Assembly (NCBI GenBank): GCA_964035545.1
Contig: OZ037766.1
Span: 16,810,222-16,874,221 of the forward strand
DNA: 64,000 nucleotides
Source: Bugula neritina
Lineage: Eukaryota > Bryozoa > Gymnolaemata > Cheilostomatida > Bugulidae
Direction of reading: 5' to 3'
Shown here: in pieces, positions 51,522-62,058 of the stretch
How the letters are laid out: every line of letters starts with the position of its first letter
How positions within the stretch are numbered: the stretch's first letter is position 1
The notes under the pieces: model-generated
The model's input: only the letters and a program-made list of their open reading frames with translations
What the model was told of the DNA's origin: nothing
The model's database searches: none
Made by a program: the position numbers and the translations under genes

Positions 51522-52184
51522 ACTGTTCTACTCTAATTGCTTGCACAAGTAATATCTGGTCGAAATAAGATAAAGGGTTATTAAAAATTCAACAACATAT
51601 TAAAGTTGAGCATAAAAATAGGATTACATTGAGTATTCCTATACAATTTTTATATATGTAACAATTAAAATCTAGAAAATAATAGAACTTTTCAGATTGC
51701 TGTGCAGTGATAACATAGTATGTATTTGAAAAGAAAAATTCATCATTCATGTCATCTATTTATATATAAATACAGAAAAACAGTTTAAACAAATTAAAAT
51801 TTGTATTTTTCAGTTCAACCAAAGTAATAGTCATCATATTAATGCCACCTTAAACAACTCAGATAGTCAAACTACTTCACATTTTAGTAGCTAGTTGAAG
51901 GGTTTTTTAGCATATGCTAGCGAGGCCATTACAATAATCTACTATCAGTTGTTACCATAATTCAAATACGAACAATTTTTTTCCAATTTCATACTATAGT
52001 TGAATAAAAATAAAATATTTGAAACTTTAACAAAATAATACTTTGTATTCAGACCTAGGAAAACACCACTGTGGGCCCATTGTAACCTCACTAAAAATAA
52101 AGTATTTTAATTGTAAGTGATTATACTAACATCTTGCTAACAAAATAATATGCTGTTGAAATTTTCCATAGAAGCAACTGCCAT
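51522..52184. other. PTDSS2 upstream region; no gene seen
   Basis: It should hold the PTDSS2 promoter and 5' untranslated sequence on the minus strand. AT-rich, with no defined motif I can support. Confidence 0.5.
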
Positions 52185-52945
52185 TATTATGATGATTATC
52201 ATTATGCTGCTGCTACTCATAGTCATACTGGTACTAATAGTAATAATATGTCAATTAGCATTGGTATTACTATTAGTATTAGTATTTTAATATTAATAGC
52301 AATACAATGATTAAATTTTTTTATCCTACTCTTGGTCCAAGAGTCTTGGGCTTAGCAACAAATTACTGGTAGTGATACTCATGATCGCAGTGTCAGTGAT
52401 AGTCATACTCACACTGAGACAGTGAGAGTGATGTATGATTATAATTATAATTATCACATTAAAGACTATTACTATTAGTAAGTATTAGTATTATTATTAG
52501 TATAACTATAACTATTAGTATTACTTATTAGTAATAGTACTGCTATCACTATTACTAATTACAGTATGAGCATTACTGCGACTACTAGTATAAGTAATAG
52601 TATTAATACTATTAGTATTAGTATTGCATTTAGTTTTACTATTAGTATTACTATTACTGTATTAGATAGTTACTGTTAGTATTACTATTACTGTTACTAT
52701 TAGTAATACTGTATTAATAATTACTATCACTATTGCTATTACTATTAGTATTATAATTATTGCTATTGGTATTAGTATTACTATTACTATGATTATAAGT
52801 ATTAGTAGCATTACTGTTATTACTATTACTAGTAAAAGTATTAGTATTAATAATATTGTTATTAGCAGTTAATATTACTATTACTATTATTAATATTATT
52901 ACTAGTAAATACTACTACTAGTACTAGTACTACTACTACTGGATT
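52185..52945. repeat. Degenerate ATTAGT/TATTAC trinucleotide-type satellite
   Basis: About 760 bp built almost only of TATTAGTATTACTATTA-like words with frequent substitutions. The words are the same as those flanking the first transposon cluster. Confidence 0.85.
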
Positions 52946-53722
52946 AGGATTGTCTGTTCACTTTTGTCTTTGAAATTGATGTAAGCTGTAGAACTAGCTA
53001 AAATTTAAAATTAAAAATTTAGATAAAAGTATGTAAGCATAAAATTAACTGTATAACCCACTATAAGTATAACTAAAAGTAAAAGACTAACTCTAACAGT
53101 AACGCTAGTCTAAGTCAAAGCCAACTAAAACTTAAACTCAAACCAAAACTCAAGCGACAAATGAAAAATCACAAGAAAATTAAAATGGAAATAAAAGTAT
53201 CCAGTCATTGTGATTGACAATAAATCATAGTGATAGTCATACTCATAGTAAAATTTGGCATATTGTAAAAATAAAGCAGCGAACCCTAGAGCCTAGACTA
53301 AAATTATGTTGGTTTTTTACCAGAAAGAATGAAGCTCTCGCTCTTTCAAATTTCAAGTCCACGACTTCAATTTGTTACTAACTGACGCGTTATTGATGTT
53401 ATCTCGGTATTCTATCATCGTACCATGACTGATGCACAAAAGCTTAAAGAGGTCGTTGTAAAGTTAGCTAACCCACTTCAGTACTTTTTTCATCATATCA
53501 AAGTTTTGGAAAGCCTCTCAAAGCAGCACCAAGTTAATGGGTAGTGAGCGTAGTAATTTGAGATCTGGAGTTATAAGTTGAAGGTTCAGGTATGCAACTT
53601 ACATAGATTCTCAACTTTAGTATAATATTATTATTCGAATGCTCAACTTACTGCATTCAGTGATCACTTACTTGGTGTTGCTCCTAGCAACTTTCCAAGT
53701 TTTAACCAGAGTGTTCAGTAGT
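52946..53722. other. Left flank of the Gypsy insertion; no gene seen
   Basis: Unique AT-rich sequence after the satellite. No exon or RNA gene recognised. Confidence 0.5.
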
Positions 53723-53726
53723 GTAT

Positions 53727-54031
53727 TGTGGTGGTTCGTGGAACTACCAGCAGCACAACATGTAGGGTCGCGTAATTGACCCGGAACAATGGATAGCCAA
53801 TTAGCATAATTGATAGTTAGCAGCAATTGTAGTTTCCCGCTGCTAACTCAGTCGAAGCTAGAGTGTGAAATAGATTAGATGTGTAACTTGTTAGAAATAA
53901 TGTATCGTGTTTTTATGATGTATAGTTGTGAATAAAATATACTCGTTTACTCGACTTAGCCTGGTGCAGTTCTATACTAGATAAATAGACTCTCTGGATA
54001 GCATATCAACCCTAAACTGAAAATTATAACA
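53727..54031 (+). repeat. 5' LTR, 305 bp
   Basis: Begins TGTGGTGGTTCG and ends AAATTATAACA (TG...CA). AATAAA at 53931-53936 is the likely poly(A) signal. It differs from the 3' LTR only in AATTGACC versus AATGGACC. Confidence 0.97.
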
Positions 54032-54032
54032 G

Positions 54033-54044
54033 TGGTGGCAGCGG
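54033..54044 (+). promoter_or_regulatory. Putative tRNA primer-binding site
   Basis: TGGTGGCAGCGG, one base after the LTR, begins with the TGG expected to pair with a tRNA CCA end. The tRNA species was not assigned. Confidence 0.6.
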
Positions 54045-54062
54045 TGGGATAGTGCATCCAAG

Positions 54063-55016
54063 ATGGAGACTGACAATGCTGAAATTCAACCACCGGCAAT
54101 CGAAGGTGAGCGTAGAGACAATGCTGTAGAGACAATGCCTGTTAACCATGTAGTAGAAGAGCGAAGGGTTCCGCGAGAACTAGCTGAAGACCGCTACAGG
54201 TTAAAGGCGCCCACCTTCACGGGTGAAGAGGAGGTGGAACAATTTATTCAAGAGTTTAGCGACGTAATGGACGTCGCTCAGTGGCCCCCTAGGGTGGCCC
54301 TGCTGAAGCTTAGAATGGCATTGATGGACAAAGCCAAGCCCTATGGGCTGGGCGTAGACATTGATAATATCTTTGCTTCTCTGCGGGCCCGCTTTGGCCT
54401 CTCGGCTACAGATGCCAGGGCCCGATTACAGAGGTTGCGGCGTGATCCCCGCACCCCGCTGCGGGAGCATGCCGCCGCGGTCATGAAGCTGGCACAGATC
54501 GCGTACAGCGACTTGCCCCCAGTCAACCGCGAGAGGTACACCCTCGACGCTTTCATAGCATCTGTCGACGATCTGGGTCTCCACCACCAGTTTCTAGCTA
54601 GGGGAGTCACCACCGTTGAAGATGCTCTGACTGAGGGGGAAGCTTACCTCCTAGCTAACCAAATGCATAAAAGTCGCGGAAGCTCCCGCCAAGTGGAGAT
54701 AGACCGCGCAGACACGGCCGCGGGACAAGGGGAGGAAACCCCCGCCGCGGCTGCCGTGTCCCAGTTGGCGACGGCATCAAAAGTCACTCAACTGACGGAC
54801 ATGCTAGCCAAGCTGATAGCAACACTGACACCACAAGACCCAGTGAGTACCGCCCCTGAGCCCATGCGGCCATCGGCGCCGCCACAGGGAGAAACAGTCA
54901 GTTTTTGCTGGGAGTGCGGAAATCAAGGACACTTCCGCCGATATTGTCCCTTCCTAAATCAGGGGTTAAACTACCGCGGCCCGCAGATGTTCCCACCTTC
55001 CGCGGGCCGACGATGA
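54063..55016 (+). CDS. gag: Gypsy element Gag polyprotein, 317 aa
   Basis: Structural protein that would package the element RNA. Residues 45-200 are an Arg/Leu-rich capsid-like region of the retrotransposon Gag type (APTFTGEEEVEQFIQEFSDV ... LRARFGLS). A single CCHC zinc knuckle, C282-x2-C285-x4-H290-x4-C295, lies near the C-terminus. The frame is intact from ATG to TGA. It overlaps pol, which is in the -1 frame. Confidence 0.93.
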   Translation: METDNAEIQPPAIEGERRDNAVETMPVNHVVEERRVPRELAEDRYRLKAPTFTGEEEVEQFIQEFSDVMDVAQWPPRVALLKLRMALMDKAKPYGLGVDIDNIFASLRARFGLSATDARARLQRLRRDPRTPLREHAAAVMKLAQIAYSDLPPVNRERYTLDAFIASVDDLGLHHQFLARGVTTVEDALTEGEAYLLANQMHKSRGSSRQVEIDRADTAAGQGEETPAAAAVSQLATASKVTQLTDMLAKLIATLTPQDPVSTAPEPMRPSAPPQGETVSFCWECGNQGHFRRYCPFLNQGLNYRGPQMFPPSAGRR

Positions 55017-58000
55017 AACCTCTAGGGAAGAAGAAACGCAGGTCACCCAGACGGGTACCGCGTACTGGCAACCAACAGTGGCAACAGCCACGACGGACCA
55101 GCAAGGGGCTTCGCCCCGCGGCTGCCTTTTCTATGCCCCTTCACAACAGATTCACAGGGCTGCAAGTCCAAGAATCTGGATGGGAGCACACAAAGGTAGC
55201 TGAGGATCTAGCCTCGGCACCCCCGAGGCCTACCCATCACCGCCCCAAGAGACCTCCTTCGCGACCCAAAGCGAGGGAGGTACTCCCTGCGAGAGTAAGG
55301 CCTGAAGGGAGAGTTCAGGTGCAGCCCCATGGGAACAGCTATTTCTTGCCCGGTAAACTGGAAGGCAAAGCTGTTACTTTTCTCATTGATTCGGGCTGTA
55401 CCACAAACCTCTTAAGCCGCCAACTCTTCGACACCCTCAGCGCTAGGGTCAGGGGCGAGATGGAAGCATACGAAGGGGAATACGGCACCCTAGCTGACGG
55501 GTCGTGCCTTCCCTTCTATGGTATAATTGAGCTGACGGGACGAGTCCGCGATCAAACGATCCAAGAGACGTTCATCGTCAGTCAGCTCAAGGAGGATGCT
55601 ATCCTCGGGATGCCGTTCCTTAAACGGCACGGATGTCACATAGATTTTAGCAGATCTGCAATGATGATGTCCGGGCGGGAACTCGCCTGCGTCGACAAGT
55701 TCGGCTGCCCTTTAGTGGGAGGTGTGCAAGTGGTACGCAACCGTACCATACCAGGCCGCTCCCGGGCTACCATTCACTGCAGGGTGAATAGTAGCCGGAT
55801 CTCTGGACTCGGGGTGGTTGAAGGCGCGCACGAAAAGATCCAACTTGCCAGCAGTCTGAACCAGCTGACTGAGCAAGGGGAGATCTTAGTGCAGTGCGTC
55901 AACCCCTTTACCGAGCCTATCAAGCTCCCGGCTGGGTCGATGCTGGGCCGTTTTCACTCTGTTCAAGAGGGAGACGTAGGCCCGTCGCTGGGTGATGCGA
56001 CAGAGGCACTCCCTCGACACCCTATTCAGGGACGAGGGGCAGTCCCAACACATCTCCGGGAGTTATACGAGACGGCCAGTAACGGCTGCGCGAGTAACAG
56101 AGAGCGCCAGGCTATGGCCAAGTTACTACGCGACTACGGTGATGTGTTCAGCAGCGGAGAGCATGACGTGGGACTGACTGGAATTGTCAGACACGAAATA
56201 CCGCTGACTGCAGGGACAGTCCCTGTCCGGCAGCCCACATGCAGGCTGGGGCCGGAGAAAGAGAAGGAGGTTAGCCGACAAGTACGGGATCTTCTGGACC
56301 GGGGACTGATAGAGCCCGCCCATAGTGCGTGGAGCTCGCCAGTCGTACTGGTCCGGAAGAAAGACGGCAGTTGGCGGTTCTGTGTGGACTACCGCAAACT
56401 CAATAGCGTAACCATACAGGACGCCTACCCTCTACCTCGTATTGACGAGTCATTGGACGCCCTAGCCGGCAGCAAGTACTTCAGTACGTTAGACTTGCTA
56501 AGCGGCTATTGGCAGGTTCCTCTGAGTCCCGACGCCCAGGAGAAAGCGGCGTTTATCACACGGGACGGTTTGTGGAAGTGGAAGGTGCTGCCCTTCGGGT
56601 TAACCTCCGCCCCAGCCACCTTCCAGAGGTTGATGGAACAAGTCCTTAGCGGACTCCATTGGAAGACACTGCTGGTCTACCTCGATGATGTCATCGTAAT
56701 CTCTCCAGACTTCGAGACACATGTCAGTCGTCTGCAGGAGGTTTTCGAGAGACTCCGAGGTGCCGGTCTTAAGCTCAAACCTTCCAAGTGCGCTCTGTTG
56801 CAGCCGGAGGTCAAGTACCTGGGGCACGTTGTCGGTCGAAACGGCGTGGCAACGGATCCCGAAAAGGTACGGGCAGTAGAAGACTGGGTCACCCCTCAAG
56901 ACTTGACCGGACTCCGGGCTTTCTTGGGGCTGGTAGGGTATTACAGGCAATACATACCAGACTTTGCGGGCATAGCCCAGCCGTTAAACCGGCTTACCGC
57001 AAAGGGAGTGACGTGGCAGTGGACTCTAGTCGAACAAGAAGCGTTCGACCGCCTCAAGGGCTGCCTCCTAACGGCGCCCATCTTGGCCTATCCAGACCCC
57101 ACTCTGGAGTACATCCTAGACACGGACGCCAGTGACCAGAATGTTGGCGCTGTGCTGTCGCAAGTGCAGGAAGGCCGAGAGGTAGTAGTAGCCTACTACA
57201 GCAAGTCTCTCTCTCCCGCTGAACGAAATTACTGCACTACCCGCAAGGAGCTGCTGGCAGTGATCAAGTCAGTGAAGCACTTCAGACCATACCTATATGG
57301 CAGGAAGTTCCGGCTGCGTACGGATCATGCCTCGCTGATCTGGTTGTGCAGGAGAGCAGAGCCCTCTAGTCAGGTCGCCCGGTGGCTCGAAATCCTAGCT
57401 GAATTCTCGTACCGGATCGAACACCGACCGGGCAAGAGACACAGCAATGCGGATGGGTTGAGTCGCCGACCTGACGGAGGTTGCAAACAGTGTCTCAACA
57501 TCGAGAGGAGGGATGGAGGTCCCCCACGATGCGAGTTGGAGACGCTGGCTCATCACGGAGCACCGTTTGACTGGGATCAAGGTCAACTCAGGCCAAGAGT
57601 TGATGAGTCCCCGGAGGATGTACAAAACCTCCGCGCCAACCCTGTACTGGCCGGTAATGTTCGAGAGCTGAAGAAGCTCCAAGAAGAGCTGCCTGGAGTC
57701 GTGGCAGACATCTACCGGGCCAAAAGGGAAGGGCGACGACCCAGCGAGGAACGCATACGACAGGGATGCGCCGAGTTCCGGCTATACTGTCAGCGTTGGG
57801 ACTCGCTGCGGATCGGGCAGGATGGGTTGCTAACCATCTCTCTAGCTGCCAGCGGCAGACACCCGGAAAGGAAGAGGGTAGTCTGCCCCACAGCCATCCG
57901 CCGTGAGTTGATTTGGGATACTCACAAGCAGGCCCACGCAGGGGTCAAGCGAGTGATATCCAAATTACGACTCCGGTGGTATTGGCCGCAGATGGAGCGT

Positions 58001-58231
58001 GACGTCCGGCTCAGAGTCAAACAGTGTGAGATCTGCCAGGCCAGTAAGCATAGCCGCCCCCCTGGTGAAGCAGGACGGCGGAGGCTATATGCTGGTAGGC
58101 CCTGGCAAGTAGTCGCTGTAGACCTGGTCGGACCCATGCCCCTGACCCCCAGAGGCAATAATTGGATCCTAGTACTAACCTGGTGGGGGCGGTGTGGTGG
58201 TTCGTGGAACTACCAGCAGCACAACATGTAG
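54905..58231 (+). CDS. pol: Gypsy element Pol polyprotein: protease, reverse transcriptase, RNase H, truncated integrase
   Basis: Open in the -1 frame from 54905; translation probably enters at the frameshift site near 54971, because there is no good ATG of its own. Landmarks (numbering from 54905): aspartic protease DSG at 162-164, RT FSTLDLLSGYWQ with D530, YLDD at 592-595, RNase H DTDAS with D739/D741, integrase zinc-binding H1007, H1011, C1041, C1044, and the first core Asp D1073 in VAVDLVGPM. After NNWILVLT (codon ending 58180) the reading runs into a G-rich tract and the 3' LTR and stops at 58229-58231. The second Asp and the Glu of the DDE triad are therefore absent. Protease, RT and RNase H look intact and have no stops. 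The element cannot integrate with its own enzyme. Confidence 0.93.
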   Translation: MLGVRKSRTLPPILSLPKSGVKLPRPADVPTFRGPTMKPLGKKKRRSPRRVPRTGNQQWQQPRRTSKGLRPAAAFSMPLHNRFTGLQVQESGWEHTKVAEDLASAPPRPTHHRPKRPPSRPKAREVLPARVRPEGRVQVQPHGNSYFLPGKLEGKAVTFLIDSGCTTNLLSRQLFDTLSARVRGEMEAYEGEYGTLADGSCLPFYGIIELTGRVRDQTIQETFIVSQLKEDAILGMPFLKRHGCHIDFSRSAMMMSGRELACVDKFGCPLVGGVQVVRNRTIPGRSRATIHCRVNSSRISGLGVVEGAHEKIQLASSLNQLTEQGEILVQCVNPFTEPIKLPAGSMLGRFHSVQEGDVGPSLGDATEALPRHPIQGRGAVPTHLRELYETASNGCASNRERQAMAKLLRDYGDVFSSGEHDVGLTGIVRHEIPLTAGTVPVRQPTCRLGPEKEKEVSRQVRDLLDRGLIEPAHSAWSSPVVLVRKKDGSWRFCVDYRKLNSVTIQDAYPLPRIDESLDALAGSKYFSTLDLLSGYWQVPLSPDAQEKAAFITRDGLWKWKVLPFGLTSAPATFQRLMEQVLSGLHWKTLLVYLDDVIVISPDFETHVSRLQEVFERLRGAGLKLKPSKCALLQPEVKYLGHVVGRNGVATDPEKVRAVEDWVTPQDLTGLRAFLGLVGYYRQYIPDFAGIAQPLNRLTAKGVTWQWTLVEQEAFDRLKGCLLTAPILAYPDPTLEYILDTDASDQNVGAVLSQVQEGREVVVAYYSKSLSPAERNYCTTRKELLAVIKSVKHFRPYLYGRKFRLRTDHASLIWLCRRAEPSSQVARWLEILAEFSYRIEHRPGKRHSNADGLSRRPDGGCKQCLNIERRDGGPPRCELETLAHHGAPFDWDQGQLRPRVDESPEDVQNLRANPVLAGNVRELKKLQEELPGVVADIYRAKREGRRPSEERIRQGCAEFRLYCQRWDSLRIGQDGLLTISLAASGRHPERKRVVCPTAIRRELIWDTHKQAHAGVKRVISKLRLRWYWPQMERDVRLRVKQCEICQASKHSRPPGEAGRRRLYAGRPWQVVAVDLVGPMPLTPRGNNWILVLTWWGRCGGSWNYQQHNM
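54965..55009 (+). promoter_or_regulatory. Putative -1 ribosomal frameshift signal at the gag/pol overlap
   Basis: Heptamer G-TTA-AAC (54965-54971) is in the gag frame, so the ribosome would hold TTA and AAC. After a 5-nt spacer comes a perfect 8-bp stem: CGGCCCGC (54977-54984) pairs with GCGGGCCG (55002-55009) across a 17-nt loop. Slipping back one base enters the pol frame. GUUAAAC is a known slippery heptamer (equine arteritis virus). The stem lies inside gag, before the gag stop at 55014. Confidence 0.7.
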
Positions 58232-58497
58232 GGTCGCGTAATGGACCCGGAACAATGGATAGCCAATTAGCATAATTGATAGTTAGCAGCAATTGTAGTT
58301 TCCCGCTGCTAACTCAGTCGAAGCTAGAGTGTGAAATAGATTAGATGTGTAACTTGTTAGAAATAATGTATCGTGTTTTTATGATGTATAGTTGTGAATA
58401 AAATATACTCGTTTACTCGACTTAGCCTGGTGCAGTTCTATACTAGATAAATAGACTCTCTGGATAGCATATCAACCCTAAACTGAAAATTATAACA
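58193..58497 (+). repeat. 3' LTR, 305 bp
   Basis: 304 of 305 bases match the 5' LTR. It is preceded by the G-rich tract TGGTGGGGGCGG (58181-58192), probably the polypurine tract. AATAAA at 58397-58402. The right flank is the ATTAGT satellite. Confidence 0.97.
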
Positions 58498-58634
58498 GTA
58501 TTAGTATTACTATTAGTATTAGTATTAGTATTAGTATTCAAATTGATATAATAAGTATAACATTCATGTTGTTGAAGCCTTCTTTTCGTTTTCAACCCTT
58601 TGGTTTTGACATGAAAGACAGATTATGCTTTTAA

Positions 58635-59648
58635 TTGACTACAAATCTGCAATGTGCGGATTCACTGTCATTACAAGAGATACCGGGTATAAATGGATAC
58701 CTCCTTAACTGGATACTCGATTTTCTTTCCGACCGACAGCAGTCTGTTGTACTTAGAGGGGCAAGCTCTCAAAAGTGCCGAGTAACCTCAGGAGTGCCGC
58801 AGGGATCTGTGCTAGGCCCAATCCTGTTTTTGTGCTATATAAATGATCTTCCGGATTTGTTGTCATGTAAAGTCAGCCTCTATGCTGATGACACTCTACT
58901 TTACCAAACTGTGAACACCACTAAGGATGCAGAACTATTCCAAACTAACATTAACGCTGTATATGAGTGGTCTCTAAAATGGAAAATGCCCTTCAATGAA
59001 CAGAAATGCCAAGCAATTAATTTTGGTAAGGTAACCCCTATATCACACTACAAACTCGGTACCACATGCCTTGCGTGGGTACAAAGCACTAAATACCTTG
59101 GGGTAACCATCCAGTCAAACCTAAAGTTTGATCAACACATAAATAACAAGTGTACCAAGTCCCGGAAAATTCTTGGCGGCATCAAGCATTTGATGTATGA
59201 TGCCCCAAAAGATGCTAAGCTATTGGCTTATACAAGTCTATGTAGGCCTATACTCGATTATGCGGATGTGGTTTGGGATCCTGCGGCTAGGGGTAAAGTG
59301 CATGATATAGAGCTGGTCCAGAACAGTGCCATACGATTTATAAGCAATATGAAGGGACGTGCTGACAGTGTTTCTGAGGCGAGGGATGAGTTAGGACTCC
59401 GGTCGCTGGAAGACAGACGAAAAAATCATCGACTGTGTTTGCTGACCCGAATTCTTCAAAATGAGGATCAACACCAGTCTCTATCCAGAGCCTATGACGA
59501 AATAATTGAAGGCAGGGAACTTGTAACTGTAACCACTCGAGCGGCTGCCAGAGGAGAGCTTATCTCTATATCATCTAGGAAAAACTTATTCCACACTAGT
59601 TTTCTACCACGAACAATTCGTGAAATGCGCGGAGAATATAATAACTAA
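58635..59648 (+). mobile_element. 5'-truncated non-LTR retrotransposon (LINE): C-terminal half of the reverse transcriptase protein
   Basis: A 338-codon open frame (337 aa) covers RT motif B (SGVPQGSVLGPILFLCYIND) and motif C (LYADDTLLY), the thumb region (WKMPFNEQKCQAINFG, TKYLGVTIQSNL) and a C-terminal region ending LFHTSFLPRTIREM. This order is typical of CR1/Jockey-type LINEs. The endonuclease and motif A are missing, so it cannot move. The frame upstream of about PGINGYLLNWI is not recognisably RT. It is still open throughout, so it inserted far more recently than the RTE fragment at 14.8-16.2 kb. A short duplicated AACTGAGGTAAT near 59752-59777 may mark the 3' end. Confidence 0.88.
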
Positions 59649-59799
59649 TTACAAAACAGCAAATGCTGTAACTGGTGCTAACCCTGGTCCAATGTAAGTT
59701 TTCACTAGAGGCTTCCCTATAGACTTTCCAGTTGCTGCGGAAGTCCTACCTCAACTGAGGTAATAAACTGAGGTAATGCCCACAGTAAAACGAACGACA

Positions 59800-60480
59800 C
59801 GGCAACGCACTGTTAGTGTTAGTGTTACTGTTAGTGTTACTCAGAGTTAGTGTTACTAATATTAATAGTAATACTTGTAGTTGTAGTACTAGTACTAGTA
59901 CTGTAGTAGTTGTTGTTGTTAATCGTTTTTGGTTGTCAATGAATATGATATTGATTATGAATATGATTCACTCAAAGTCAATGTCATAGTCATAGTGATA
60001 GTGATAATCAACTTCAAGTCAAACTCAATGCCAATGGTCAATGTTCTATTTTGAACTTAATCATGATCATAAAGGTTACCATAATGATTGGCTAATTAAG
60101 TGAGTGAATATGATTAAGTTAAATATTGGGTTTGACTGCAAAAATTGAATATAATAATCATAAAATAATCATAATTTAATCATAAAACAATAAATGATAT
60201 TTATAATAATCAATAATTATAAATCATAATGCTTACACTTGCAGTTAATGATAATTATAATGATTATTGATAATCATTATCAATAATCATAAAATAACAC
60301 TAATGTTAGAAATCAGTATAAGTTTGAGCATCATTAACGATATTTAGTTTAGTAAATAAATAGATGAGTAAAATTGAATCAGTAAGGATTAACTATAACT
60401 ATTAGGATGAGAATAAGTATAATAATAATGAAAAAAACAACATGAATATGAATAACGATAATCGTAAAGACAATCTGAAT
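59800..60480. repeat. Degenerate TGTTAGTGTTAC / ATAATCAT simple sequence
   Basis: Begins with GTTAGT repeats, perhaps a LINE tail, then AT-rich cryptically simple DNA. It contains a perfect palindrome with 14-bp arms at 60261-60289. Confidence 0.75.
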
Positions 60481-61369
60481 CGTTATTTGGGCTACTGAAT
60501 AAAAGAGAAAGACTTGGGAGAAGATTAAGATAGGAATGCATCAGGATTTGTAACTGGGACTAATCCATCATTGGAAAACATCGACTACAGCCATCCTCAT
60601 TTTAATTGGAGCTCCTGGAGCTATATAAATTTATAAGACTTTAGAGTGGATGGCAATACTAGTTTTTGAACTAGCTGAAAACAAACACACTATGATTCAC
60701 GGCACTCGGCAGCCTCACTAAAATCAGATAATATTTTTAAAAACTCGAATTTGTTACAACCTAGTGAAATCAGGTCAATAATAGTAGTTTGTACCAGCAA
60801 AAATGCATGCTATACAACCAACAATAATGGAATAATAGAATAATGTTGTGATGGGATTATCAATTTATGAATATCACGCTCACTAGAATTATAACATTAA
60901 CTTAAACTATACATCAATTATCATTCTATAAATATAAGTATAATATTAACTATAATTGTATCATATCATATGTCATATTATGACTACATGCGTTTTCAGC
61001 TCTAAATTTCTCGAGTCCAACATGTATTTTAACCTTTGAGCCATGCAGATAGTTGTTTGTGTCAATGAAGATGCAATTTCTTCAGGAGTTACTATGTATG
61101 CTCCAGCTAGTGCATTTTCACAAACACTGCAATGATTTATAGTAATATATCAATTAACAACTAATAGTACCCGCATTCAATTTTACTTTTTTTGTTATTT
61201 TAGTTATTGTTTCGGTAACTTTTTTGTAGAATGTGCTTCTATATAAAGAAAATTGGGGAGGGGATTGATAGCAAAACTTGTTATATTTTAATATATATTT
61301 GTTTCATATTGTAAGCATTAGTTTAAATACTTTTGCCGATAACCATTTTGCTTTTCACTTATTGAGTAA
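60481..61369. other. No gene seen
   Basis: AT-rich DNA between the satellite and MITE copy 2. No exon or RNA gene supported. Confidence 0.5.
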
Positions 61370-61745
61370 AGACCTGGCCACACACTCGTGAGAATCACAC
61401 GAAATCGTCTATTTGACGCGAAAGCACAATCGTACGAGAAAATTTGAGGGAATTCAAAAGAAATCTTCTTCGTTGGGTGTACACAACGAAGACGATTGAC
61501 GAAAAATCACAAGCAACGATAAACACCATTTGATTGGTCAATAGAATTTTAGCAACAGTAATTATTTCATTTCTATCACGTTTCTCTGTTTGGCAATTTT
61601 CTGCTGTTTGTATCTCATGCAAGACTCATTCAATGACTATTATGTGTTTTGTCCGACGAGTGTGTGGCTGGTCATAACAAAAGGATAACGCACGAAAATC
61701 GTCACACGATTTTGTGTGATTCTCACAAGCGTGAGGCCACGCCTT
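61370..61745. mobile_element. MITE family A, copy 2 (PIF/Harbinger-like)
   Basis: 376 bp, same order and orientation as the copy at 30433-30802. Terminal inverted repeats are more diverged (AGACCTGGCC ... CGTGAGGCCACGCCT). It is flanked by TAA on both sides (61367-61369 and 61746-61748). Confidence 0.83.
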
Positions 61746-61798
61746 AACTTTAGCTGTGTGGTCTTTGCAGCGCAGAAATTTTATTTCCAAAACATTGT

Positions 61799-61811
61799 AT
61801 ATACTTATATA

Positions 61812-61842
<31 letters not shown>

Positions 61843-61977
61843 GTACATATGTATGTATGTGTATATATGTATATATGTATATATATATATGGATATGTAT
61901 ATATGTATGTATGTATATGTATGTATGTATGTATGTGTATATGTATATATGTATGTATGTATATGTATGTATGTATG

Positions 61978-62055
<78 letters not shown>
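61799..62055. repeat. (TATG)n then (TA)n microsatellite
   Basis: About 185 bp of mixed TATA/TATG/TGTA units followed by about 70 bp of pure TA (61984-62055). Confidence 0.97.

Positions 62056-62058
<3 letters not shown>

Larger units (their letters stand above)
53723..58501 (+). mobile_element. Ty3/Gypsy LTR retrotransposon, young but integrase-truncated, with 4-bp target duplication
   Basis: Order: target copy GTAT (53723-53726), 5' LTR, primer site, gag, pol (protease, RT, RNase H, start of integrase), purine-rich tract, 3' LTR, GTAT (58498-58501). The PR-RT-RH-INT order is that of Metaviridae (Ty3/Gypsy). The 305-bp LTRs differ at one base, so insertion was recent. About 4.77 kb between the outer LTR ends, short for the group because most of the integrase core is missing. 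GC content is much higher than that of the host DNA. Confidence 0.95.

Noticed and set aside
54033-54062. Assigning a specific tRNA primer to the Gypsy element
   Set aside because: The TGGTGGCAGCGG site is compatible with a tRNA 3' end, but I cannot name the tRNA without the organism's tRNA set.
55992-58292. Minus-strand and alternative-frame ORFs within gag/pol
   Set aside because: GC-rich coding sequence of the retrotransposon opens other frames by chance; none carries a recognisable domain.
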